Shown piece by piece: positions 33,507 to 42,836 of a DNA stretch of 64,000 nucleotides (position 1 is the first letter of the stretch; the number at the start of each line of letters is the position of its first letter). The notes under the pieces were generated by a model. That model was not told the DNA's origin and ran no database searches. It saw nothing but the letters and a program-made list of their open reading frames with translations. Where the stretch lies: NCBI RefSeq assembly GCF_012163145.1, contig NZ_JAAVTX010000004.1, forward strand, positions 248,001 to 312,000, read 5' to 3'. This DNA comes from Falsiroseomonas frigidaquae. Lineage in GTDB: Bacteria; Pseudomonadota; Alphaproteobacteria; Acetobacterales; Acetobacteraceae. Position numbers and translations under genes: made by a program.

Positions 33507-33591
33507 CGTGCACCCTCCTCCGCCGAACCCCTGCGGCCCGGCGCGCGTTGCGGCAGGATCGGCGGGGGCGAGCCCCGAGACAAGGGGAAGC

Positions 33592-33620
33592 TTGATTGGG
33601 CGACCCTCGCACGACATATT
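33592..33620 (+). promoter_or_regulatory. Candidate sigma-70-type promoter for the DUF983 operon
   Basis: TTGATT and CATATT, 17 bp apart, resemble -35 and -10 boxes (four of six matches each) and lie 70 bp before the DUF983 start in the divergent gap. Sequence resemblance only. Confidence 0.35.
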
Positions 33621-33690
33621 GCACCGCACAACGGCCAAGCGAACCTGGGGCTTCCTTCCCCGGTCGAGAGAAGGCCGAAAGGAACGCCAC

Positions 33691-34140
33691 ATGACACGCT
33701 GGGAGCCCGACCGTTCGGCACCCGCTGACAGCACCACCCCCGCCACGTCTGCCTGGACGATGGTCAGCCGGGGCATGCGCAACCGCTGCCCGGTCTGCGG
33801 CGAGGGCAAGGTCTTCCGCGGCTATCTGCGGGTGGTCGATGAATGCGAGGTCTGCCACGCGCCGCTCGGGTCGCTACGGGCCGATGACCTGCCGCCCTAC
33901 ATCACGATCTTCGTTGCCGGCCACATCCTGCTGCCGCCGGTCTTCTGGGTCGAGAAGGCCTGGATGCCGCCGATGTGGCTGCACATGGCCGTCTGGCTGC
34001 CGGCCTTCACCATCGCCTGCACCCTTCTGCTGCGGCCGATCAAGGGCGGCACGGTGGGCTGGATGACGCGGCTCGGCTTCGACCCGCAGGCAGAGGCCGC
34101 CCACCCACCGCCGGGGCCGCCGCGCGCCGACCATGCCTGA
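33691..34140 (+). CDS. DUF983 family membrane protein
   Basis: A 149-residue protein with the DUF983 pattern: a CPVCGEGKVFRGYLRVVDECEVC segment with two Cys pairs that could bind zinc (about 32-54), the DLPPYITIFVAGHILLPPV span, and a second span with MWLHMAVWLPAFTIACTLLLRPIKG. Family function is not established; it is common in alphaproteobacteria. AAGGAA precedes the ATG. It overlaps the following UPF0262 gene by 8 bp. Confidence 0.9.
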   Translation: MTRWEPDRSAPADSTTPATSAWTMVSRGMRNRCPVCGEGKVFRGYLRVVDECEVCHAPLGSLRADDLPPYITIFVAGHILLPPVFWVEKAWMPPMWLHMAVWLPAFTIACTLLLRPIKGGTVGWMTRLGFDPQAEAAHPPPGPPRADHA

Positions 34141-34630
34141 CAGGACCGCCACCGCCGCCCCGGAGCGCGACCTGGTCCGCGTGGACCTGCCGGACGGCCA
34201 TGCGCTGCTGCCCAGCCCCTATGCCGAGGCGGATCGCCGCCAGGCGGTGGAGGATCTGCTGGCCGGCAACCGCTTCCGCCCGGCGGGCCTCGGCCCCGGC
34301 CCCTTCGGACTGGGCATCGCGGTGCGCGACGGGCGGTTGATGCTGGAAATCCGCGATGCGGCGGATGCGCCGCTGCATGCGCTGGTGCTGGCGCTCGGCC
34401 CTTTCCGCCGGCTGATCAAGGACTACCACATGGTGGTCGAAAGCCATGAGAAGGCGGTGGCCGAGGGCGGCTCCGAGGCCCGCATCCAGGCGATCGACAT
34501 GGGCCGCCGCGGTCTGCACAACGAAGGCGCGACGCTGCTGACGGAGCGCCTCGCCGGAAAGGTCGAGATCAACTTCGAGACGGCGCGGCGGCTGTTCACC
34601 CTGGTCTGCGCCCTGCACCAGCGGATCTGA
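34133..34630 (+). CDS. UPF0262 family protein
   Basis: A 165-residue protein whose second half matches the UPF0262 signature: GPFRRLIKDYHMVVESHEKAV, IQAIDMGRRGLHNEGATLL and GKVEINFETARRLFTLVCALH. The family is conserved and largely restricted to alphaproteobacteria, and supports the taxonomic placement. Function unknown. It begins inside the end of the DUF983 gene (8-bp overlap). Confidence 0.92.
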   Translation: MPDRTATAAPERDLVRVDLPDGHALLPSPYAEADRRQAVEDLLAGNRFRPAGLGPGPFGLGIAVRDGRLMLEIRDAADAPLHALVLALGPFRRLIKDYHMVVESHEKAVAEGGSEARIQAIDMGRRGLHNEGATLLTERLAGKVEINFETARRLFTLVCALHQRI

Positions 34631-34682
34631 CGCCCCGCCCCGGGCGCCGGATATTGTCGCACCGGGGCTGGCGGAGGCTCGC

Positions 34683-35809
34683 GTGGCGGGACGACGGAGC
34701 GGTCGGAGAGGCCTGGTGGGCGGTGCCGCCGCCCTGGCCGGGCTTGGCGCGGCCGGAGCCGCCGCGGTGGCGGCCAGCCGGTCGAGCCAGGCGGCGGAGT
34801 ACGATGCGGCGCTGGCCGAATGCCGCGGCGCGCCCCCGGCCAGCCTGCCACCGGCGGAGGCGCTGGTGCATTACGCGGCGATGGCCGCCAACAGCCACAA
34901 TACCCAGCCCTGGCGCTTCGCCATCGCCGCCGATGAAGTGGCGATCCGGCCGGACCTGGCGCGCCGCACGCCGGCGGTGGACCCGGATGACCACCACCTG
35001 CATGCCAGCCTCGGCTGCGCGCTGGAGACCCTGGTGCAGGCCGCCCCGGCGCTCGGGATGCAGGCCGAGGCGGAGGTGACGCCGGAAGGTGGCGCGCGGG
35101 TCCGGCTGGAGCCGGCGCCGGTCAGCCCCGGCGCACTGTTCCAGGCGATCCCTCGCCGCCAGTCCACCCGTGCCGCCTTCGCCGGCGGCAGCCTGGCCCC
35201 GGCCGAGCTGCGCGCGCTGGAGGTTACCCGGCCAGATGATGGCGTGGCGCTGCTGCTGATCGACGACGCAGCGCGGCGGGAGACGCTGCTGGACCTGGTG
35301 GTGGCCGGCAATGCGGCGCAGATGCGTGACGCCGCCTTCCTGGCGGAGCTGCTCGCCTGGCTGCGCTTCAGCCATGCCGAGGCGGTGGCGACGCGGGACG
35401 GCCTGTTCACCGGCGCCTCCGGCAATCCGGTGGTGCCCGGCGCGCTCGGCCGGCGGCTGTTCCCGCATGTCTTCACCCTGGGGGCGGAGACGGACCGCTA
35501 TGTCCGCCACATCCGCTCCTCCGCCGGGCTGGCCATCTTCGTGGCGGATCGGGACGCGCCGGAGGGATGGGTGCGGGCCGGGCGCTGCGCCCAGCGCTTC
35601 TGCCTGCAGGCCACCGCGCTCGGCCTGCGCACGGCCTGGGTGAACCAGCCGGTGGAAGTGCCGGGCCTGCGCGCCGCCCTGGCCGCCTGGCTCGGCGTGG
35701 CGCCGCTGCGGCCGAACCTGATCCTGCGCTTCGGCCGCGGCCCGGAACTGCCGCCTTCGCTGCGCCGCCCCGTCGCGGAAATGCAGGAGGCGGGCTATAA
35801 GCCGGCCGC

Positions 35810-35813
<4 letters not shown>
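34683..35813 (+). CDS. Exported nitroreductase-fold protein (Acg-like FMN family)
   Basis: A 376-residue protein related to Acg-type FMN-binding nitroreductases. A GTG start opens into a twin-arginine-like signal (GRRSGRRGLVGGAAALAGLG). The NSHNTQPWRF motif near 74-83, typical of the flavin pocket, is followed by a second nitroreductase lobe with RRQSTRAAF and a C-terminal RAGRCAQRFCLQATALGLRTAWVNQP. Electron donor and substrate are unknown. The stop overlaps the mtnA start in ATGA. No other in-frame start retains the signal sequence, so GTG is accepted. Confidence 0.8.
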
Positions 35814-36879
<1,066 letters not shown>

Positions 36880-36898
<19 letters not shown>

Positions 36899-37083
36899 CC
36901 GCGGCCCGTCGGCTCCAACAGCCACAGCCCGACAACTAGCGACAGGCCACCGAAGCCGGCCAGGCCGGCGGCGGCGATCAGCGGCACGCGGCCCGGCAGC
37001 GTGGCATCGCCGAGCACCAGGGTCACGGTGGCCAGGATGGCGACCAGGCCAATACCAACCAGCAGAAGCGCGAAGCGGGGCAT
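36880..37083 (-). CDS. Small two-helix membrane protein
   Basis: A 67-residue frame with two membrane segments (RFALLLVGIGLVAILATVTLVLG and VPLIAAAGLAGFGGLSLVVGLWLL). CGGAACC lies 7 nt before the ATG at 37083; longer upstream starts lack such a site. The family is not recognised. Its 3' end overlaps the mtnA end by 19 bp on the other strand. Confidence 0.6.
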
Positions 37084-37162
37084 GGTGTAGGTTCCGGTTA
37101 TCCGTGCTGACATGTCGGTATCTACGCAGGGCGCTTGGCGAGGGCGCGACGCGGGCGCGGCA

Positions 37163-37182
37163 GGAATGAGGCATCTCATTCC
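37163..37182. promoter_or_regulatory. Inverted repeat next to importer promoter, candidate operator
   Basis: GGAATGAG-GCAT-CTCATTCC is a perfect 8-bp inverted repeat with a 4-bp centre. It ends 6 bp before the -35 box of the candidate importer promoter, a usual position for a dimeric regulator site. Confidence 0.45.
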
Positions 37183-37188
37183 CGCAAC

Positions 37189-37218
37189 ATGACAATCCAT
37201 CCACATTTGCCGTAAATT
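37189..37218 (+). promoter_or_regulatory. Candidate promoter of the amino-acid ABC importer operon
   Basis: ATGACA (five of six -35 bases) and TAAATT (four of six -10 bases) are separated by 18 bp, about 90 bp before the receptor gene, in one of the few AT-rich stretches of the region. Confidence 0.45.
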
Positions 37219-37308
37219 GCGGCACCGGCCGCGGCGCGGCGGTTGCGCCGAATCCCCCGCGATGGGATCGTACTGCCGGGAGACACCTCACAAACTGGGA
37301 GCTTCACC

Positions 37309-38163
37309 ATGCGCCGTCTGCTCGCCGCATGCCTGTTCGGCATGGCCTTCACCACCGCCGCCGCCATCGCCCCCGCCGCGCAGGCCCAGGGCCAGCCGCC
37401 GCTGCGCTGCGCCGTGGACGGCACCTTCGCGCCGCACGCCTTCCCGACGCTGCAGGGCGGCGTGCAGGGCTTCAACATCGACCTGTTCCGCGAAGCGGCG
37501 AAGCGCATGGGCCGCGAGCTGACCATCGACAGCGCCAGCTTCTCCGGCCTGATCCCGGCGATGAATGCCGGGCGCTACGACTTCCTCTGCGCGCCGACCA
37601 CGGCGACGGCGGAGCGCGCGGCGAACATGCTGTTCACCGAGGGCTATCTCTACACCGCCTTCCAGTTCGGCATCCGCCGCGGCAACGCGCCGATCCGCAG
37701 CACGGACGACCTGCGCGGCAAGGCAATCAGCGTGAACAAGGGCAGCGCATACGACGCCTGGGCCGCCGCCAATGCGGCGCGCTACGGCTTCACGGTGCAG
37801 ACCTACGACACGCAGACGGATGCGGTGCAGGCGGTGATCTCCGGCCGCGCCTACGCCAACCTCGGCGGCAACACCGTCGTGCGCTACGCCGCGACCCGCA
37901 CGCCGCAATTCGTGCCCGATTTCGTGCTGACGGACACGCGCGCCCATTGGTCCGCGCCGCTGCCGATGAACGCAACGGAAATGCGCGTGCAGCTTGAGAA
38001 TGCGCTGGAATGCATGAAGCGGGACGGCACCATCGCGCGCCTGTCGCAGCAGTGGTTCGGCACGGCGCCGGCGGCGGATGACGCGGAGAACACCGTGTTC
38101 CCGGGCACCGGCGTGCCGGGCCTGGCCGGTTACGACGCGACGCCGCGCGAGCCGCGCTGCTGA
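37309..38163 (+). CDS. Polar amino-acid ABC transporter substrate-binding protein (family 3)
   Basis: A 284-residue periplasmic receptor. The signal peptide MRRLLAACLFGMAFTTAAAI ends near AQAQG. The family 3 fold is shown by CAVDGTFAPHAFPTLQGGVQGFNIDLFREAAKRMG, then FSGLIPAMNAGRYDFLCAPTTATAERA, and SVNKGSAYDAWAAANAARYG. It probably binds a polar amino acid or a related compound. GGGAG precedes the ATG at 37309. Two permease genes follow in the same operon. Confidence 0.92.
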   Translation: MRRLLAACLFGMAFTTAAAIAPAAQAQGQPPLRCAVDGTFAPHAFPTLQGGVQGFNIDLFREAAKRMGRELTIDSASFSGLIPAMNAGRYDFLCAPTTATAERAANMLFTEGYLYTAFQFGIRRGNAPIRSTDDLRGKAISVNKGSAYDAWAAANAARYGFTVQTYDTQTDAVQAVISGRAYANLGGNTVVRYAATRTPQFVPDFVLTDTRAHWSAPLPMNATEMRVQLENALECMKRDGTIARLSQQWFGTAPAADDAENTVFPGTGVPGLAGYDATPREPRC

Positions 38164-38173
38164 GCATCGCTGC

Positions 38174-38854
38174 ATGACGGGCTGGGAGGCGTTTGCCTTC
38201 AACTTCCTCAACCCCGAGGTCGCGGCGCAATACGCGCCGATGGTCCTGGCGGGGTTGGGGGTCACCATCCTGCTGGCGATGCTCGTCATCGCCAGCGGGC
38301 TCGTGCTCGGCCTGGCGCTGGCGGTGCTGCGCGCCTTCGGCGTGCGGCCGTTGAACTGGGCCATCATTTTCGTCGTGGACGTATTCCGCGCGCTGCCGCC
38401 GCTGGTCATCATCGTGCTGATCTATTTCGGCCTGCCCGCCGCGGGGCTCGCTATGTCCGGCTTCTGGGCCACTTGGCTGTCGCTGACGCTGGTGTTGATG
38501 GCTTTTTCCGAGGAAATCTTCTGGGCCGGTATCTCCGCCGTGCCGAAGGGGCAGTGGGAGGCGGGGCGCGCCATGGGCCTGCATTTCCTGCCGACGCTGC
38601 GGCTGATCGTGCTGCCGCAGGCGATCCGCATCGCCGTGCCGCCGCTGGTCAACCGCACCATCGCCATCACCAAGGGCACCGCGCTTGGCAGCGTCGTCGC
38701 GGTTTCTGAAATCCTCGGCGCGGCGCAATCCGGCATGGCCTTCTCCGGCAATCCCACGCCGCTGACCCTCGGCGCGCTGGCCTATCTGGTGCTGTTCGTG
38801 CCGGTGGTGATCGCCGGTCGCTGGATCGAGACAAAATTCGCGTGGCGCCGATGA
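38174..38854 (+). CDS. Amino-acid ABC transporter permease, first subunit
   Basis: A 226-residue HisM/GlnP-type inner-membrane permease with about five spans. The cytoplasmic EAA loop reads EEIFWAGISAVPKGQWEAGRAMGL, which contacts the ATPase. It starts 10 bp after the receptor stop and its own stop overlaps the next permease start in ATGA. The two permeases probably form a heterodimer. Confidence 0.92.
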   Translation: MTGWEAFAFNFLNPEVAAQYAPMVLAGLGVTILLAMLVIASGLVLGLALAVLRAFGVRPLNWAIIFVVDVFRALPPLVIIVLIYFGLPAAGLAMSGFWATWLSLTLVLMAFSEEIFWAGISAVPKGQWEAGRAMGLHFLPTLRLIVLPQAIRIAVPPLVNRTIAITKGTALGSVVAVSEILGAAQSGMAFSGNPTPLTLGALAYLVLFVPVVIAGRWIETKFAWRR

Positions 38855-39525
38855 GCGATTTCGTCCAGGCCTTCCTCAACGCCGAGATCGCCCTCGCCTC
38901 CTCCCACCTGCTGTGGATCGGGCTGGTGCAGACCATGCTGCTGGCGCTGATGACGGTGCCGCTCGGCTTGGTCATGGGCTTGCTACTGGCGGTGCTGGCC
39001 ACGCGCAAATCGCGCTGGGTGCGCTGGCCGCTAATGGCCTTCACGGATTTCTTCCGCGCCATCCCGCCGCTGGTGCTGCTGATCTTCCTGTACGCGGCGC
39101 TGCCCTTCGGCGGCATCGACCTCGGCGCCTGGGGCTCCGTCGCGCTGGCCTTCCTGCTGAACACCGGGGCCTACTATGCCGAAATCCTGCGCGCGGGCAT
39201 CGAGAGCGTGCCGCGCGGACAGCCGGAGGCAGCGCGCGCGCTGGGCCTGAAGCGCTGGCAGGTCTGGATCTTCGTGGTGCTGCCGCAGGCGGTGCGGAAC
39301 GTGCTGCCCGACCTCATCAGCAACACGCTGGAGGTGGTGAAGCTGACCTCCATCGCCAGCGTCGTCGCGGTGCCCGAGCTGCTGTACCAGGCGCGCCAGG
39401 CGCAGAGCATCACCTACAACGCCACGCCCATCCTGGTGGCGGCGGTGATCTACTTCCTGCTGCTGTGGCCCTGCGTGCGGCTACTGTCGCGGCTGGAGAA
39501 CCGGCAACTGGCGGGCCGCCGGTAA
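38851..39525 (+). CDS. Amino-acid ABC transporter permease, second subunit
   Basis: A 224-residue partner permease with EAA loop AEILRAGIESVPRGQPEAARALGL and about five membrane spans. The ATG at 38851 in the ATGA overlap is preferred to a GTG 9 bp upstream. No ATP-binding gene follows: the next gene is a kinase on the other strand. The importer must borrow an ATPase encoded elsewhere. Confidence 0.92.
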   Translation: MSDFVQAFLNAEIALASSHLLWIGLVQTMLLALMTVPLGLVMGLLLAVLATRKSRWVRWPLMAFTDFFRAIPPLVLLIFLYAALPFGGIDLGAWGSVALAFLLNTGAYYAEILRAGIESVPRGQPEAARALGLKRWQVWIFVVLPQAVRNVLPDLISNTLEVVKLTSIASVVAVPELLYQARQAQSITYNATPILVAAVIYFLLLWPCVRLLSRLENRQLAGRR

Positions 39526-39535
39526 GGCGCGCCCC

Positions 39536-40648
39536 TCATTCCAGCGCGGCCAGCCGCTGCCGCAGCCGCGCCACCTCATCCGGCGCGAGCTGGGCGCAGA
39601 GCCGGCTGACCACCTCCGGCAAATCCTTCGCCCCATCCGACGCCTTGCGCAGGATGACGCGCGCGATGGGACCGACCAGGAAGGCCAGTTCCTCCGTCAG
39701 CCGCGCGGCGATCGGCGCCGGAAGCTGATAGGCCGGCAGCTGGTAGGTCGGGACCGGCGGCGGGGCCGGCATGGGGGCCGGCGGCAGGATGCGCGTGGCC
39801 TCGCCCTCCGCCTGCAGGGCGGCCCGAAGCGCGGTTCCGAATTCCGTGGCGGAGGCGAAGCGCTGCGCCACATCCTTCGCCAGCCCGCGGCGCAGGACCT
39901 GGCCGAGGGCCGTGCCCTCCAGCCGGCCGAGATCGGCGGGCGTCGGCCCGGCCAGCCGCACCAGCGTATCGGTCAGGCCGTTGCCCCCGAAGGGCGTGCT
40001 GCCGAGCAGGATCTGGTAGAGCACCGCGGCCATCGAAAACAGGTCGGCGCGATGGTCCACCGCCCGCCCGAGCGCCTGTTCCGGCGCCATGTAGCTGGGC
40101 GAACCCACCATGCCGCCCACCATTGTCGTCGTCGAATCGCCCAGCCGGGCAATGCCGAAATCGGTGATCTTCACCGCACCGCGCGGCGTCACCATGATAT
40201 TGCCCGGCTTGATGTCCCGGTGGATCACGCCGACCGAATGCGCGGCAGCGAGCCCTTCCAGCACCTGCAGCACCACCAGCGGCAGTTCCGGCACCGCCGC
40301 CGCCCGTTCCGCCGGCGGCTGGCGCATCAGGGTGGAGAGCGTGTCGCCCGGCACGAATTCCATGACGATGTAGGGCATCGCCCCGTCATCGGCGAAGTCG
40401 TAGACGCTGACGATCGCGGGATGGGAGCATTGCGCGGCGGCGCGGACTTCCGTGCGGAAACGCTCCAGGAACTCGGCGCGGTCATCCGGGCCGGCCGCCT
40501 CCATGCTGATGACCTTCACCGCCACCATGCGGTCGATCAGCGGGTCGACGGCCAGGTACACCCGCCCCATGGCGCCGGCGCCGAGCTGCTCGATCGGCTG
40601 GTAGCGCCCGAAGGAGGCGGGGAGCGGCGGGTCTTCCATCGCGCTCAC
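39536..40648 (-). CDS. Serine/threonine protein kinase (PknB-like)
   Basis: A 370-residue soluble Hanks-type kinase. The glycine loop GAGAMGRV (23-30), Lys45 in VAVKV, HRDIKPGN at 143-150 and DFG at 163-165 are intact, followed by SPSYMAPEQ. The kinase domain ends near 280; a Pro-rich linker (PPAPMPAPPPVPTYQLP) leads to a C-terminal helical segment of about 65 residues (LAFLVGPIARVILRKA). No membrane span. GTG at 40648 overlaps the upstream sensor gene stop (GTGA); ATG at 40639 is an alternative. Coupling suggests the kinase acts with that sensor. Confidence 0.9.
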   Translation of the reverse strand: MSAMEDPPLPASFGRYQPIEQLGAGAMGRVYLAVDPLIDRMVAVKVISMEAAGPDDRAEFLERFRTEVRAAAQCSHPAIVSVYDFADDGAMPYIVMEFVPGDTLSTLMRQPPAERAAAVPELPLVVLQVLEGLAAAHSVGVIHRDIKPGNIMVTPRGAVKITDFGIARLGDSTTTMVGGMVGSPSYMAPEQALGRAVDHRADLFSMAAVLYQILLGSTPFGGNGLTDTLVRLAGPTPADLGRLEGTALGQVLRRGLAKDVAQRFASATEFGTALRAALQAEGEATRILPPAPMPAPPPVPTYQLPAYQLPAPIAARLTEELAFLVGPIARVILRKASDGAKDLPEVVSRLCAQLAPDEVARLRQRLAALE

Positions 40649-41517
40649 GCGCCCAGCATCTTCGCGGCTTCCTCCAGGCTGCGCCGCATTCGTTGGAAGG
40701 CGCGGCCAAGCTCCCCGATCTCGTCGCGACCCGTCGGCAGGAGATCCTGTTCCACCGGCTTGTCGAGGCTGGCGGCGGTGGCGAAGCGGACGATGCGGCT
40801 GATCGGGTTAAGGATGACGAAATGCAGCAGCAGGTTCAGGCCCAGCATCAACCCGGCGAAGATCGCCAGCAGCACCGCCATGGCGCTGGTCAGGTTGGCA
40901 TTGGCGCTGCGTAGCGCTGCGGCCATCGGCACGGAGACCAGCTGCGCGCCCACCGTCTCATGCATCCGCCAGCCGAAGCCGTTGCTGGTGCCATAGGCGG
41001 CCACCATCCGCTGCGGCGCGGCCTCCACGGTACTGTGGCAGGTCAGGCAGGCCTGGTCGCGGATGGTGATGGGGCGTGCCAGGGTCAGCACACGTTCGCC
41101 GCGCACCTCGCGTTCCCCCAGCAGCTCCGTCAGACCGGTGTCGTTGCGGAAGGCATTGATGAAATCGGCTTCCCAATCGGCCGCCCGGTCGGCCGGGTTG
41201 GTCGGGTTCAGCGCCGCTTCCTTGTAGCTGTAGTCCGGATGCTCGGCCCGCACCGCGCGGAAATTGTACTGCGCGGCGTAGGAGGGCACGGTCAGCGGCG
41301 CCACCCAATCCGTCTGTTCCCGCATCACCGCCGGCACCACCTCCGCGATGGTGTAGCTGCGGACGGCGTTGGCGGCGCTCATCATGATGCGGGCGTTCTG
41401 CACCACCTCGCGCCGCGCATTCGCCTCGAACTGGTGGGATAGGAACAGCCAGGATGCCCCGGCGGCCAGCGCGAAGACCGCCAGCAGGCCGAGGTTCAAC
41501 TTCGCGCGTATGCCCAT
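40645..41517 (-). CDS. DUF3365 (Tll0287-like) membrane sensor with haem motif and HAMP
   Basis: A 290-residue membrane protein. Transmembrane helix 1 at 8-27, a periplasmic DUF3365/Tll0287-like domain to about 205 with a c-type haem motif CLTCH at 157-161, transmembrane helix 2 at 209-234, then a HAMP domain (LNPISRIVRFATAAS to about 285). The protein ends just after HAMP with no output domain. The output is probably the coupled Ser/Thr kinase (GTGA overlap). Haem could report redox state or a gas ligand. The pairing replaces the usual fusion of sensor and effector. Confidence 0.87.
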   Translation of the reverse strand: MGIRAKLNLGLLAVFALAAGASWLFLSHQFEANARREVVQNARIMMSAANAVRSYTIAEVVPAVMREQTDWVAPLTVPSYAAQYNFRAVRAEHPDYSYKEAALNPTNPADRAADWEADFINAFRNDTGLTELLGEREVRGERVLTLARPITIRDQACLTCHSTVEAAPQRMVAAYGTSNGFGWRMHETVGAQLVSVPMAAALRSANANLTSAMAVLLAIFAGLMLGLNLLLHFVILNPISRIVRFATAASLDKPVEQDLLPTGRDEIGELGRAFQRMRRSLEEAAKMLGA

Positions 41518-41590
41518 GCCGCTTCATGCTCCGCCTGTCGCGCGCCGCCAAGGGTATGCGCGCCTGCGTAACGGCCCGCAGGCACGGGAG

Positions 41591-42745
41591 TCAGGCGGCT
41601 TCCGGCAAGCCTCCGGCGGCGACGACCACGCGCAGATGGTGGTCCACATCGCCGAACAGCCCGGCCAGCATGGTCAGCCGCTTGAAGTAGTGGCCGGCCT
41701 TGTATTCCTCGGTCACCGCGATGCCGCCATGCAGCTGGATCGCGTCCTTGCCGAGCTGGTCGGCGTTCTTCGCAACCAGCGCCTTGGCTGCGGACAGCGC
41801 CACGCGGCGGGCGGCCGGGTCGGCTTCCTGCACCATCATCGCGGCATACATCGCCATGCTGCGGGCCTGTTCGGTCGCCACCAGCATGTCCGCCGCGCGG
41901 TGCTGCAGCGCCTGGAAATTGCCGATCGGCTGGCCGAACTGGGTGCGCTGCTTCAGGTAGTCCACCGTCAGGTCGCGCAGCACCTCCATCGCGCCCAGCG
42001 CCTCGGCGCAGATCGCGGCATTGGCCTCGTCCACCACCTGCTCGATCAGCGGCAGCGCGGCGCCTTCCGGGCCGAGCAAGGCACTGGCGGGGACCGTCAC
42101 ATTCTCCAGCACCACCTCCGCCGCGCGCAGCCCGTCCTGCGTCGCGTAGCCGCGGCGGGTGACGCCTTGCGCGGTGGGGTCGAGCAGGAACAGGCTGATG
42201 CCGTCCCGGTCCCGGCGGCCGCCGGCGGTGCGGGCGGAGACGATCAGGCGATCCGCACTGTCGCCATGCATCACCACGCCCTTGGCGCCGTTCAGCACCC
42301 AGCCATCGGCGCTGCGCGTGGCGGTGGTGGCGACATCGTGCAGATCGTGCCGCGCCTGGCGTTCCTGATGCGCGAAGGCGAGCGTGAGGCTGCCTTCGGC
42401 GATGGCCGGGATCAGCTCGGCCCGCTGCGCGTCGCTGCCGGCGCGCTTCAGCAGCCCGCCGCCGAGCACCACGGTGGCGAGGTAGGGTTCCACCACCAGG
42501 CCGCGGCCGAACTGCTCGCAGACCAGCATGGTCTCCACCGGCCCGCCGCCGAAGCCGCCATCCTCCTCCGAGAACGGCAATCCCAGCAGCCCCATCTCGG
42601 CGAATTTCTGCCAGTTGGCATCGGCGTAGCCGCGCGGTTCGGCGCGATACGCCTTGCGCTTCTCGAAGTCGTCATAGGCATCCGCAACCAGGCGGCGGAT
42701 GCTGTCGGAGAGCATGCGCTGCTCGTCGGTCAGGTCGAAATCCAT
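41591..42745 (-). CDS. Acyl-CoA dehydrogenase, PimD-like small subunit
   Basis: A 384-residue flavin acyl-CoA dehydrogenase. It starts MDFDLTDEQRMLSDSIRRLV and has LGLPFSEEDGGFGGG near 53-67, ADGWVLNGAKGVV near 145, QRTQFGQPIGNFQALQHR near 275 and QLHGGIAVTEEYKAGHYFKRL near 345. It resembles the small subunit of pimeloyl-CoA dehydrogenase. A second dehydrogenase gene lies upstream; together they probably form a heteromer that desaturates dicarboxylyl- or acyl-CoA. Confidence 0.88.
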   Translation of the reverse strand: MDFDLTDEQRMLSDSIRRLVADAYDDFEKRKAYRAEPRGYADANWQKFAEMGLLGLPFSEEDGGFGGGPVETMLVCEQFGRGLVVEPYLATVVLGGGLLKRAGSDAQRAELIPAIAEGSLTLAFAHQERQARHDLHDVATTATRSADGWVLNGAKGVVMHGDSADRLIVSARTAGGRRDRDGISLFLLDPTAQGVTRRGYATQDGLRAAEVVLENVTVPASALLGPEGAALPLIEQVVDEANAAICAEALGAMEVLRDLTVDYLKQRTQFGQPIGNFQALQHRAADMLVATEQARSMAMYAAMMVQEADPAARRVALSAAKALVAKNADQLGKDAIQLHGGIAVTEEYKAGHYFKRLTMLAGLFGDVDHHLRVVVAAGGLPEAA

Positions 42746-42780
42746 GCAGCCCTCACACCTTCCCTAAACCGTCCCCTGGC

Positions 42781-42816
42781 GCCGCGCCGTTGCGCGGCGA
42801 GGCCGCGAATGCGGCC
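42781..42816 (-). promoter_or_regulatory. Two tandem hairpins between the dehydrogenase genes
   Basis: GCCGCGC-CGTT-GCGCGGC (42781-42798) and GGCCGC-GAAT-GCGGCC (42801-42816) are two perfect stem-loops in the 91-bp gap between the acyl-CoA dehydrogenase genes. They could lower or stabilise expression of the distal gene, or be a REP-like element. Confidence 0.5.
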
Positions 42817-42836
42817 CGCGGCCCCTGCCGCGCTCT

